Below, in pieces: positions 44,810-52,447 of a DNA stretch of 64,000 bases. The notes below the pieces were generated by a model. That model saw nothing but the letters and a program-made list of their open reading frames with translations. It had not been told where the DNA came from and did not search any database. The translations under genes were made by a program, and so were the position numbers. Each line of letters starts with the position of its first letter. Position 1 is the first letter of the stretch. The stretch spans positions 5,084,001-5,148,000 of the forward strand of contig NZ_CP043839.1 of assembly GCF_032878955.1 (NCBI RefSeq), in the 5' to 3' direction. This stretch comes from Butyricimonas paravirosa (GTDB lineage Bacteria > Bacteroidota > Bacteroidia > Bacteroidales > Marinifilaceae).

Positions 44810-46285
44810 ATGGCAATGAGAAAATCATTTTTAAATTTAGGACTGGGGGTTGTTGGCGGTTGCCTTGCTTTCGTGGCGATAGATGCCATTCGAGGGGAAA
44901 GTGCTGCACCGGTTTCACAATTGGAAATTGCATCTCCCGCGGCGGTTCGTCCTGTTTCACTCGCGTCTAACACGGCTCTTCCTGTTGGGGGAGCGGGTAG
45001 CGTGGATTTGAGGGAGGCTGCCAAAAAGACAGTTCCGGCTGTTGTTCATGTCAAAACAGTACAAATGGGACGGGAATATATAGGTAACCCACTATTGGAG
45101 TTTTTTTACGGTTATGCCCCGCGTACACGGGAAACCCCGCAAAGAATGGGTATTGGGTCGGGTGTAATTGTCTCTGAGGACGGGTATATTATCACGAATA
45201 ATCACGTGATCGACAAGAGCGACAAGATTACGGTGACCTTAGATAACAAGACGGAATACGAGGCCAAGGTAATCGGAACAGATCCTAGCACGGATATTGC
45301 GTTATTAAAAGTAGAAGCAAACGGACTTCCTTATCTGGAGTATGCGAATTCGGATGACGTGGAGTTGGGAGAGTGGGTTTTGGCCGTGGGTAACCCGTAT
45401 AATTTAACCTCAACGGTTACAGCGGGAATTATCAGTGCCAAAGCGAGGGAGTTGGGAATAAACCGGAGTCAGATGAGTCTGGAATCATTCTTACAGACAG
45501 ATGCTGCCGTGAACCCCGGTAACAGTGGGGGTGCGTTGGTGAATGCCAAGGGAGAATTGATTGGGATCAATACGGCAATTGAATCCCCGACAGGCTCTTA
45601 CTCGGGTTACTCGTTTGCCGTGCCTTCGAATATTGCTCGTAAAGTTGTCGGGGATTTGAAGGAGTTCGGTACGGTTCAGAGAGCGATGATGGGAATATCC
45701 ATGTGGAGAGACGAGTTGACGCCTGCCGTGGCGAAAGAACTGGGAACGGATGAAGTGAGCGGAATATATGTATATGACGTGATACCTAACGGGGCGGCAG
45801 CTAAAGCCGGAATAAAGAAAGGAGATGTAATCAAACGTATTAATGGTATCGAGATAAAGACAAGACCGGAATTCCAGGGCCAATTGGCTAAATATCACCC
45901 GGGAGCGACTATTTCCGTGACCGTGAGTCGTGGAGGAAAATTAAAAGATTTGGATGTGGTACTCCAGAATACGTATGGTGATGTTGCCTTGGTAGATAAG
46001 AATTATACCGGAATACTGGGAGCCACGGTGGAGCCGTTGAGTCGGGAGGACCGTTATCGCTATCGCTTGAACGGGGGAGTGAAAATTATAGATATAAAGA
46101 ATGGCCCCTTTAAAGCGATTGGTTTGGATGAAGGATACATTATCGTGAAAATTAATAACACGGTGATTTATGATAAAGACGATTTGGTACGGGCGCTGAA
46201 AGCGGCAGAAAATGAGGGTGTTCTTGTGACAACTATCTCGCCGCGAGGACGTGTCGAGTACTACGCTTTATCTTTACAGAATTAA
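44810..46285 (+). CDS. htrA: Do/HtrA-family periplasmic serine protease
   Basis: 491 residues from the ATG at 44810, preceded by AAAGGAGAT, a good ribosome binding site; the in-frame GTG at 44771 is rejected for that reason. A signal/anchor helix covers about 7-27. The trypsin-like triad is H132 (ITNNHVI), D162 (STDIALL) and S239 (NPGNSGGAL). Two PDZ domains follow (about 300-385 and 400-491). It should act as a protease/chaperone in envelope stress. The primary sigma gene lies 98 bp downstream, an order also found in Bacteroides. Confidence 0.93.
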   Translation: MAMRKSFLNLGLGVVGGCLAFVAIDAIRGESAAPVSQLEIASPAAVRPVSLASNTALPVGGAGSVDLREAAKKTVPAVVHVKTVQMGREYIGNPLLEFFYGYAPRTRETPQRMGIGSGVIVSEDGYIITNNHVIDKSDKITVTLDNKTEYEAKVIGTDPSTDIALLKVEANGLPYLEYANSDDVELGEWVLAVGNPYNLTSTVTAGIISAKARELGINRSQMSLESFLQTDAAVNPGNSGGALVNAKGELIGINTAIESPTGSYSGYSFAVPSNIARKVVGDLKEFGTVQRAMMGISMWRDELTPAVAKELGTDEVSGIYVYDVIPNGAAAKAGIKKGDVIKRINGIEIKTRPEFQGQLAKYHPGATISVTVSRGGKLKDLDVVLQNTYGDVALVDKNYTGILGATVEPLSREDRYRYRLNGGVKIIDIKNGPFKAIGLDEGYIIVKINNTVIYDKDDLVRALKAAENEGVLVTTISPRGRVEYYALSLQN

Positions 46286-46322
46286 AAAACGTTAATATTG
46301 GAAAGGTGTCGATTTTAACATA

Positions 46323-46352
46323 TTGGTTTATGGATAAATTGTTCTACCTTTG
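46323..46352 (+). promoter_or_regulatory. Promoter of the primary sigma factor gene
   Basis: TTGG at 46323-46326 and TACCTTTG at 46345-46352 match the Bacteroidota -33 and -7 elements with 18 bases between them, about 32 bases before the start codon. The -7 element continues as TACCTTTGC. Confidence 0.65.
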
Positions 46353-46383
46353 CGACATATTTGGGGGAGAATATTAGAAGACT

Positions 46384-47244
46384 ATGAGACAGCTAAAGAT
46401 AACAAAATCTATAACGAACAGAGAGAGTGCTTCTCTTGACAAGTATTTGCAAGAGATTGGTAAGGAGGATTTGATTACGGTTGAAGAGGAAGTTGAGCTT
46501 GCCCAACGAATCCGGAAAGGAGATCAACGGGCTTTGGAGAAACTGACTCGGGCAAACCTTCGTTTCGTGGTATCTGTTGCAAAACAATACCAGAATCAGG
46601 GGTTAAGCCTTCCGGACCTTATCAACGAGGGGAATTTGGGTTTGATTAAAGCGGCAGAGAAGTTTGACGAAACGAGGGGATTCAAATTTATTTCCTATGC
46701 CGTATGGTGGATTCGCCAATCTATCCTGCAAGCATTGGCAGAACAATCGCGTATCGTGCGTTTGCCCTTGAATCAAGTTGGATCTTTGAATAAAATCAAT
46801 AAAGCATTTTCTCGTTTCGAGCAGGAACATGAACGTCGCCCGTCACCGGAAGAGTTGGCAGAGACATTGGATTTACCGGCTGAAAAAGTTGCCGATACTT
46901 TGAGAGTGTCCGGCCGTCATATTTCCGTGGATGCACCTTTCGTTGAGGGGGAGGACAACAGCTTGCTCGATGTATTGGTAAACGATGATTCTCCTGTCGC
47001 GGACAAGACGTTAATTAACGAGTCCTTGTCAACGGAAGTCGAGAGGGCATTGGCCACGTTGACAGAAAGAGAGCGCGATATTATTCGTTTGTTTTTCGGC
47101 ATCAATTGTCAAGAGATGACATTGGAAGAAATCGGTGAGAAGTTCGGGTTAACCCGCGAACGTGTTCGCCAAATCAAGGAAAAGGCTATTCGCCGTCTGC
47201 GACACTCTTCCAGAAGTAAGCTACTAAAAACTTATCTAGGATAA
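46384..47244 (+). CDS. rpoD: Primary RNA polymerase sigma factor (RpoD/SigA, Bacteroidota type)
   Basis: 286 residues. Region 1.2 is at about 15-50, region 2 at 55-130 with SLPDLINEGNLGLIKAAEKFD and the GFKFISYAVWWIRQSILQAL segment of regions 2.3-2.4. Region 3 follows, and region 4 has a TREREDIIRLFFG-like stretch and GLTRERVRQIKEKAIRRLRH. There is no region 1.1 and no large non-conserved insert, as usual for the primary sigma of Bacteroidota that reads TTG/TAnnTTTG promoters. It has its own promoter and a terminator immediately after. Confidence 0.95.
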   Translation: MRQLKITKSITNRESASLDKYLQEIGKEDLITVEEEVELAQRIRKGDQRALEKLTRANLRFVVSVAKQYQNQGLSLPDLINEGNLGLIKAAEKFDETRGFKFISYAVWWIRQSILQALAEQSRIVRLPLNQVGSLNKINKAFSRFEQEHERRPSPEELAETLDLPAEKVADTLRVSGRHISVDAPFVEGEDNSLLDVLVNDDSPVADKTLINESLSTEVERALATLTERERDIIRLFFGINCQEMTLEEIGEKFGLTRERVRQIKEKAIRRLRHSSRSKLLKTYLG

Positions 47245-47246
47245 AT

Positions 47247-47273
47247 AAAAAGCGCCAGTTGGCGCTTTTTTTA
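47247..47273 (+). terminator. Terminator after rpoD
   Basis: AAGCGCCA pairs with TGGCGCTT around a two-base centre and runs into seven T, three bases after the stop codon. Confidence 0.85.
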
Positions 47274-47370
47274 TGTTTTTATTGACCTGTTATTGACATC
47301 GTTTCCGTTAATAGGTCAAGAGTATTGACAGTTTCACTTTACGTTATAAATCTAATGCACATAGAGAGGT

Positions 47371-47516
47371 CGTCTAACAAGTCTTATCCAGTGTTAAAAC
47401 TACCCCCTCCAGCTCCCCCCATTCGCAGGGGAAGAGTTGATTACCAAGCGGTTTCTCCCCCTGTGTAAGGGGGAGTTAGTGGGGGTAGTTTTTCAAAATT
47501 GACTTTTTGGACAATC
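47371..47516. repeat. Palindromic repeat copy with AAAAAGTCA-type ends
   Basis: The core is AAAACTACCCCC...CTCCCCC-tgtgtaa-GGGGGAG...GGGGGTAGTTTT (47397-47493), with an inner stem CTCCCCC/GGGGGAG at 47455-47474. The right end continues as AATTGACTTTTTGGACAATCC, nearly the same as the right arm of the element at 16121-16149. The left end (GTCTAACAAGTCTTAT) looks like a decayed copy of the same arm. No gene lies inside. Confidence 0.65.
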
Positions 47517-47542
47517 CTTCCTAAAATCAGCTTCTTCCCGTT

Positions 47543-48187
47543 TTACGCGGTTGTTATTTTCACGTGTTGGGAGGGAGAGGCCAAGTAACCATTTTCTGAA
47601 GTGGCGAAAAGATAGACGTTACAATTTTCCACCGTCCAGATCTCGGGTAATTCGATCGAGGTTACCCCCGATTCTCCCCTCGCTCTTAATGATACGATTC
47701 CGCTGAGATTTGTCTTGGTTTCGAGGATAGATGCGTAGAGAAGATCCTTCGGGTCGCTGTTCAGCAACGAGTTCGACTGTGCTTCTTGTTGGAACGTGAG
47801 CATCCTGCCATCAGCGTTGTACGTTACCGTGACTTCGAAGAAACAGGGCAGTTTGCCGCCCGATACCTGTAGCTTTTCGAGGTCAATCGTGGCCTCGTAG
47901 TTTTCATCCACTTCCACGAAGTTTTTGTTTGCTCTCACGAACTCGTTCGACGAGGAACGCCCCTTCGCTTTTTCAGGGAAACCGGTTCGAGTCGTTTCGA
48001 TTAGTACCCGTGCTAATTGTACGAGCATCGTGAAGGTTGCTCGATGACGAAGTTGTTTCGGGGTTTTCGCGTTTTTTACGTGTGCGACTTTCGCCCGGGC
48101 GAATGTTTTACCGTGCATGATGTAATACGTTACATTTCCCACGGATTTTCTCAATTTTTCAGCCATTGGCGCTTGATATTCTGCCAT
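47543..48187 (-). CDS. DUF6266 family protein
   Basis: 214 residues. The N-terminus has the family pattern of a short polar start followed by GNVTYYIMHGKTFARAK, with KTPKQLRHRATFTMLVQLA next; the second half is beta-rich and could be an Ig-like fold (TFQQEAQSNSLL, YLFATSENGYLASPSQHV). There is no signal peptide or membrane helix. The function is unknown. A second, clearly related but diverged gene lies on the other strand at 48528, making a head-to-head pair. A 14-base palindrome GAAAGGATCCTTTC (48218-48231) lies about 30 bases before its start. Confidence 0.7.
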   Translation of the reverse strand: MAEYQAPMAEKLRKSVGNVTYYIMHGKTFARAKVAHVKNAKTPKQLRHRATFTMLVQLARVLIETTRTGFPEKAKGRSSSNEFVRANKNFVEVDENYEATIDLEKLQVSGGKLPCFFEVTVTYNADGRMLTFQQEAQSNSLLNSDPKDLLYASILETKTNLSGIVSLRARGESGVTSIELPEIWTVENCNVYLFATSENGYLASPSQHVKITTA

Positions 48188-48527
48188 AACTTTTAGGTTT
48201 TAAGTGATTATTAATTTGAAAGGATCCTTTCTTATATAATATAGGAAATGGTTTTAATACCCCGGTTGTAAAAGTTAAATAATGTTAGATACATTGATTC
48301 GCTAGCATCGTGTAGATCGGTGTATTTGTAATATGCTGTTTGCTCGTTGTTTGGCTAGGGTTTCTCCGTACTTTCTCCGTGCTTTCTCCGTGTCACTTGC
48401 GAGTGACGCTAGAAAAATATTTGTTTGAGAAAGGGGGTATTTTTGTCCAAAACTATATTTTAAGATAGAGAGAGGGTAGCATGACGAGAGGGAATTCAAA
48501 TATTTCATGAATAAAATAAAGAGAATT
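48188..48527. other. Divergent intergenic region with 11-bp tandem repeats and palindromes
   Basis: Between the two DUF6266-like genes lie three consecutive 11-base units TTTCTCCGTRY at 48361-48393. They are followed at once by a six-base stem GTCACT-tgcg-AGTGAC (48392-48407). A perfect palindrome GAAAGGATCCTTTC is at 48218-48231. A TATTTTTG box at 48438-48445 could serve the plus-strand gene, but its -33 spacing is poor. Eleven-base repeats close to one helical turn suggest a protein-binding array. Confidence 0.5.
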
Positions 48528-49157
48528 ATGGCAAAAGTGGGAAATTGTTTAGGAGGTTTTTCCGGGAAAATCGGGAATGTAGTTTATTATTATTGTAACG
48601 GGAATTTGTACGCACGGCGTCGACCGTATAGGAAGATGTTGGTGAGGAGCAAGAACCAGCAATTATGGCAGAATCGTTTCAGTGCCTGTATTTCGTTCTA
48701 TCGTTCATTGAATGGAGTTTGTTTGAAACCGATTTGGGAAAAGTTAGGTAAGTTGATGAGCGTGAATGGGCTAAATGCTTTTATCGCTTCGAATATCCAG
48801 GCTTTTAACGGGGAGATGGGCATTAGTAATTACGAGGAGATTCATTTTAGTAAAGGAGTTTTGAAGGTGCCTATGGGTTTCGAGATTAGGGAAAGAAAGG
48901 GAAACAAGTTGAAAGTGTGTTGGGATACGGGATGGCAGACTTCGCTTGATGCCGGTACGGATCGGCTTTGTGCAGGGGTGATTTATGATGACGAGCCTTT
49001 GCGTCCGTTGCTGGCAGAAAATGTGACGGGAATCCGGTCGGAAGGGATAGGAATGATCGAATTGAGGGAAGGAATTACGAAATGTTATCACCTGTATTGT
49101 TATTTCATGTCAAGGGATGGACGGTGTTATTCCGGCGACAAGTATTTCCGGGGATAA
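48528..49157 (+). CDS. DUF6266-like family protein
   Basis: 209 residues from the ATG at 48528 (MAKVGNCLGGFSGKIGNVVYYYCNGNLYARRRP); an in-frame ATG at 48507 would add seven residues. The GKIGNVVYYxxxGxxYxRRRP segment corresponds to GNVTYYIMHGKTFARAK of the minus-strand neighbour, and the following KNQQLWQNRFSACISFYRSL matches KQLRHRATFTMLVQL. The C-terminal half is predicted beta-rich (LKVCWDTGWQTSLDAGTDRL, YHLYCYFMSRDGRCYSG). No signal peptide. The function is unknown; the divergent paired layout is the main clue. Confidence 0.65.
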   Translation: MAKVGNCLGGFSGKIGNVVYYYCNGNLYARRRPYRKMLVRSKNQQLWQNRFSACISFYRSLNGVCLKPIWEKLGKLMSVNGLNAFIASNIQAFNGEMGISNYEEIHFSKGVLKVPMGFEIRERKGNKLKVCWDTGWQTSLDAGTDRLCAGVIYDDEPLRPLLAENVTGIRSEGIGMIELREGITKCYHLYCYFMSRDGRCYSGDKYFRG

Positions 49158-49273
49158 GGGAAAGGCGGTTTGCGGCGTGTTGACGAAAAGGGGGCGAGGG
49201 AACGTCACATGTTCCCTTGCTTGTAGCGAATACTTTGAAGGTTTATAGGTCGAATGTTTGGGTGATATTGTTT

Positions 49274-49331
49274 CTAAATAAAGGACACCGTCGAAAGGCA
49301 TCCGGGATGAATGAAATGTTGTTTTTTTATG
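49274..49331 (+). repeat. Three-copy motif, copy A
   Basis: GACACC at 49284 and ATGAATGAAATG at 49307 are separated by a fixed distance also found in copies B and C. It is preceded by TAAATAAA-like sequence and followed by a T run. Confidence 0.7.
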
Positions 49332-49420
49332 ACTTAATGTGTAGTAAGGTTAAATTATTCTTGTTATCGTTCATCTCTAGATTTGTTGAGTGGTGTCTAA
49401 GAATTGGGAGGATATAGAAT

Positions 49421-49465
49421 GAAGTGCCCCCTAAAAGTTTTGTGTCTAACTTTTAGGGGCACTTC
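49421..49465 (-). terminator. Long palindrome resembling fused IS3-family ends, likely terminator
   Basis: GAAGTGCCCCCTAAAAGTT pairs with AACTTTTAGGGGCACTTC (one bulged C) around a short loop. The right arm on the minus strand reads GAAGTGCCCCTAAAAGTTAGACAC, which resembles terminal repeats of IS150-type IS3 elements. No transposase lies between the arms. It sits eight bases beyond the stop of the minus-strand gene at 49473 and could terminate it. Confidence 0.6.
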
Positions 49466-49472
49466 ATTTGTG

Positions 49473-49946
49473 TCATACTATACGGAGGTTCAGAGATTTG
49501 TTTGAGGGCGTAACCCGAATCCGTGGTGATTTCTCTATATAATACAGACGTGTGTGCCAGGGGCAAATAGCCTTGTATTCTATTGTTGGTTCGTTTATTA
49601 CCGGATCGTTTTGCGAGATTTCGAAGTTAAAAGAATCGTCCTGTAAGACCACGTTAATAACACTTCCAAAACTTCTGACTCCAACTTTCAAGGTTTTCAT
49701 ACCTAAATACGAAAATATGAGCGTGTCTCCAGGTATGGCGTAGATCGTGTAATGACCGTCGAAATCGGTTGTGGTGCCGATGTTGGTACCCTGAATTACC
49801 ACGGTTGCCCCGATGATCGGATTTCGGGCCCAGTCAGTTACGGTTCCCGTGATCCCGAATTGTGCGAATGCTTGGCTTAGCGGACTGAATCCCAGTAATA
49901 AAATGAATAGTACGAGTACTCGTTTTGATAATAATTTAGATTTCAT
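49473..49946 (-). CDS. Stand-alone carboxypeptidase-regulatory-like domain protein
   Basis: 157 residues. A signal peptide covers about 1-28 (ending SQAFAQ). The carboxypeptidase-regulatory-like domain spans about 30-115 (GITGTVTDWARNPIIGATVVIQG, TTDFDGHYTIYAIPGDTLIFSYLGMKT), just as at the start of SusC proteins. Where SusC would continue with a VVVGYG segment and plug, this protein instead has about 45 unrelated residues and stops. It is either a remnant of a SusC gene or a small secreted protein using the same fold. An exact 11-base inverted repeat (49388-49398 and 50005-50015) flanks the gene. Confidence 0.7.
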   Translation of the reverse strand: MKSKLLSKRVLVLFILLLGFSPLSQAFAQFGITGTVTDWARNPIIGATVVIQGTNIGTTTDFDGHYTIYAIPGDTLIFSYLGMKTLKVGVRSFGSVINVVLQDDSFNFEISQNDPVINEPTIEYKAICPWHTRLYYIEKSPRIRVTPSNKSLNLRIV

Positions 49947-50000
49947 AGTTGTAGAGTTTTAATTAAACATGACTGTTACTTGGAACAGCTTGATTTTAAA

Positions 50001-50048
50001 TAAAAGACACCACTCGAACCGAGTGAGGATGAATGAAATGTGAATATT
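50001..50048 (+). repeat. Three-copy motif, copy B
   Basis: GACACC at 50006 and ATGAATGAAATG at 50029, the same 23-base offset as in copies A and C. In this copy the spacer forms a perfect stem CACTCG-aac-CGAGTG. Its AGACACCACTC (50005-50015) is the exact inverse complement of 49388-49398. Confidence 0.7.
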
Positions 50049-50088
50049 TTAACCGGGTTAAATGTTTGTGCCTATGTAAAATACGCTT

Positions 50089-50604
50089 TCATGGCTGATC
50101 AAGCTCGTAATCATTCGAATTGAAATATTCTCTCAATTTGCGGATCGCTGAATATTTGAGTGTTTTGATCGTGTTCACGGAAACACCCATGACTTTTGCG
50201 ATTTCCTTGTTCTCGTACCCTGACAGGATGAGGCGCATGATACGAGCGCTTTGTACGGGTAGCAGATCGATGGCGTGTATCAAAATTTGATTGATCTCTT
50301 CTTCGATCAACATATTAAGTACTTTTGGATGTTCAAATTCCTCTACCTCAAGATGGTTGTAACGTTGTTTCTCTCTTTGTGAGCCTCGCAGGTAATTTAA
50401 GGCTTCATTTTTAATCATGGTATATAGGAAGTTATCCGTGGATTTAATGTTTTCATAGTTTGCCCGGTTTTTCCAAAATTTGATAATGACTTCTTGAGTG
50501 ATGTCTTGTGCGATGTCGGGAGAACCGATAAAGCGTAGGGCGACAGCACACATGGATGAGTAGTGTTTTCGAATGAAAATTTCTAGCTGTTGATCTTCTC
50601 TCAT
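50089..50604 (-). CDS. ECF (FecI-type) RNA polymerase sigma factor, locus II
   Basis: 171 residues from the ATG at 50604; a GTG at 50616 would add four residues. Region 2 has FIGSPDIAQDITQEVIIKFWK and STDNFLYTMIKNEALNYLRGS. Region 4 has LLPVQSARIMRLILSGYENKEIAKVMGVSVNTIKTLKYSAIRKLREYF with a helix-turn-helix. It is divergent from the fecR of locus II, unlike the co-directional sigma of locus I. It should control locus II through FecR and the STN domain of the SusC there. Copy B of the repeated motif lies beyond its stop, copy C upstream. Confidence 0.9.
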   Translation of the reverse strand: MREDQQLEIFIRKHYSSMCAVALRFIGSPDIAQDITQEVIIKFWKNRANYENIKSTDNFLYTMIKNEALNYLRGSQREKQRYNHLEVEEFEHPKVLNMLIEEEINQILIHAIDLLPVQSARIMRLILSGYENKEIAKVMGVSVNTIKTLKYSAIRKLREYFNSNDYELDQP

Positions 50605-51142
50605 AATTTGTAACACTTATATGGACGGTATGGTTCGTGTGGAGTTTACGTCATGAGGTATCGTTGAAACGATGGGAGCATGTTGATTGAAATATCCTTT
50701 TTTATTTCTTATTGGATGTGGGTTATGAAGTAAGATTTGTCTTGATAATACAATTTGGATAAAAATTCGGTGTGAACAAAGTGTTACAAGGTTAGTAACG
50801 GTGTTTTTCTTAAACGGATGATAGAAAATAACGCTTTGGGGCCTATTCTCAGACAATCTGTAATAAGTGTTAAATGTAGAAAGTGTTATCATACACAATA
50901 TAGGATATTTGTTCGACACGGTATATTATTATAGACACCGCCCGAAATCTTGAGGGATGAATGAAATCCCGTTTTTTTATTAATAATGATTTTATCAGTT
51001 CAAGTATTTTTTGAAGGTTTTCGATTTCGTCCCGTGTGGCTATATTTTTGATGAGAGTTGATATAAAATGCAGAAAAAAGTATAATCCGGTTCATCCCGT
51101 TGTTCAACTAGTGGTGTCTATATACCAAATGCAAGATGATAT
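50605..51142. other. Divergent regulatory region between sigma and fecR of locus II
   Basis: This 538-bp gap has no plausible gene. It contains motif copy C (50921-50980) and the inverted partner AGTGGTGTCTATA (51110-51122). TATTTTTG (51043-51050), about 90 bases before fecR, could be a -7 box. Near 50782-50806 there is a GTGTTAC...GTAAC imperfect repeat. The fecR promoter recognised by the ECF sigma should lie here. Confidence 0.45.
50921..50980 (+). repeat. Three-copy motif, copy C
   Basis: GACACC at 50934 and ATGAATGAAAT at 50957, the same 23-base offset as in copies A and B, followed by a T run. It lies about 200 bases before fecR, in the same direction. Confidence 0.7.
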
Positions 51143-52357
51143 ATGGTGATGAAGAGAGAACAAATACTAGCAAGGGTTATTATTCGTGTACGCTTGGGAA
51201 TGGCTACTGAAGAGGAGCGGGAGCTTTTGGGAAAGTGGTTGGATGAAGAGGTAGCTAATCGAAGGTTGTATAGAAATATTATTAGAGGAAGAAGTATTGC
51301 CGGAAGGTTAAGATTGGAAGATGAAATTAACCAGACCACTGATTTTCAGAAGGTGTACGAGGAAGTGGCTCGACGTTTAGCCGTGCATCGTTCTCGTCGG
51401 TACTCGTTGAGACGGATTGTTGTGGTTAGCGGGGCAATTGCGTCATGTCTCGTGGGGATTTTCGTGGCTTTACATCCTTTGATAAAAGTGGAGGTGCACG
51501 AATCGATAAGTGTGCAGGGGGAACTGAAAGAGATGAAGGTCGTGAAGGAGAAAGTGATGCTCGTACTGGGAAATGGGGAGCGTATCGGGTTGGTGAAACA
51601 GGTCCCCGATAGTTTGAAACTGGAACAGGCAACTTTGATTGGTACGAAAGGAGGTTTACACTATGAGGCAAATACGGATTCAGTACCGGAGCGGGAAGAA
51701 TTCCACCGAATAGAAACAGCCGTGGGGGGAGATTTCTTTGTCGTGTTGAGTGACGGTACACGGGTGTGGTTGAATTCCACGTCTGAATTTGTTTATCCGG
51801 TACAGTTTATTGGTGATCGCCGGGTTGTACAGTTGAAGGGAGAGGCATATTTTGAGGTGAAACATGATCCTGCCCGGCCATTTATTGTACAGGTTCGGGA
51901 TGTTGAAACCCGGGTATTGGGGACTGCTTTCAATGTTAGTGCTTACGAAAACGAGGAGTCGGTTTACACGACCTTGCTGACCGGGAAAGTACAGGTCAGT
52001 TTAACGGATCAGAGGTCCGACATCCCGTCAATGGTGTTGAGACCGGGTATGCAATCTTGTTGGAAAAAGGAAACGGGAGAATTTTCAGTGCGGAAAGTGG
52101 ACACGAAAAATGTGGTAGCTTGGCGTTACGGGGAATTCGTGTTTGATGAGGACGATATTGAAGTGGTGACCCGGATGTTGTCCCGTTGGTACGAGGTTCG
52201 TTTCGTGTATGACGGGAAAAGAAAGGGGCGGCACACGTTTAGCGGGAAGATGAGTAAGGATGAGAAGTTGGAATCTATTTTAAAAATATTGACTCTGGCG
52301 GGAGGGCCGGAATTTAGGGTGGAAGATGGAATTGTACATATTATAGAGAAAAGGTGA
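51143..52357 (+). CDS. FecR-family anti-sigma factor, locus II
   Basis: 404 residues. The N-terminal cytoplasmic part covers about 1-90, one membrane helix lies at about 93-115 (IVVVSGAIASCLVGIFVAL), and the periplasmic FecR domain carries GGDFFVVLSDGTRVWLNSTSEF and LKGEAYFEV at about 190-290. A DUF4974-like C-terminus follows (FVFDEDDIEVVTRMLSRWYEVRF). It corresponds segment by segment to the FecR of locus I. It should bind the divergent ECF sigma and listen to the STN domain of the SusC encoded 90 bp downstream. ATG codons at 51143 and 51149 are both possible starts. Confidence 0.92.
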   Translation: MVMKREQILARVIIRVRLGMATEEERELLGKWLDEEVANRRLYRNIIRGRSIAGRLRLEDEINQTTDFQKVYEEVARRLAVHRSRRYSLRRIVVVSGAIASCLVGIFVALHPLIKVEVHESISVQGELKEMKVVKEKVMLVLGNGERIGLVKQVPDSLKLEQATLIGTKGGLHYEANTDSVPEREEFHRIETAVGGDFFVVLSDGTRVWLNSTSEFVYPVQFIGDRRVVQLKGEAYFEVKHDPARPFIVQVRDVETRVLGTAFNVSAYENEESVYTTLLTGKVQVSLTDQRSDIPSMVLRPGMQSCWKKETGEFSVRKVDTKNVVAWRYGEFVFDEDDIEVVTRMLSRWYEVRFVYDGKRKGRHTFSGKMSKDEKLESILKILTLAGGPEFRVEDGIVHIIEKR

Positions 52358-52362
52358 AAAAG

Positions 52363-52418
52363 AAATGCCGGAAATGTTTCGGAGGCATTTCCGGCTTGGG
52401 ACCTTGTTGATAACAAGG
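52363..52418 (+). promoter_or_regulatory. Tandem stem-loops between fecR and susC, locus II
   Basis: GCCGGAAATG (52367-52376) pairs exactly with CATTTCCGGC (52386-52395); CCTTGTT (52402-52408) pairs exactly with AACAAGG (52412-52418). No long T run follows. This is the counterpart of the pair at 6264-6316 in locus I, with different sequence but the same layout. Confidence 0.65.
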
Positions 52419-52447
52419 CACTTGTTTAATTAAAACAGAACAAAGTT

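Larger units (their letters stand above)
49158..49472. other. Intergenic region with motif copy A and an IS-end-like palindrome
   Basis: No gene is seen in this 315-bp gap. It contains motif copy A (49274-49331), the inverted partner GAGTGGTGTCT (49388-49398), and the palindrome at 49421-49465. Both kinds of motif recur around the neighbouring genes. Confidence 0.5.

Noticed and set aside
48361..48407. Short tandem repeats as a possible CRISPR array
   Set aside because: Three direct 11-base units without spacers, and no cas gene nearby.
48302..48508. Minus-strand open frame of 68 codons in the gap between the DUF6266-like genes
   Set aside because: It reads straight through the 11-bp repeats and has no ribosome binding site or family resemblance.
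50617..50919. Minus-strand open frame of 100 codons in the locus II regulatory gap
   Set aside because: Uses rare-looking codons, has no motif, and overlaps the region expected to hold the sigma promoter.
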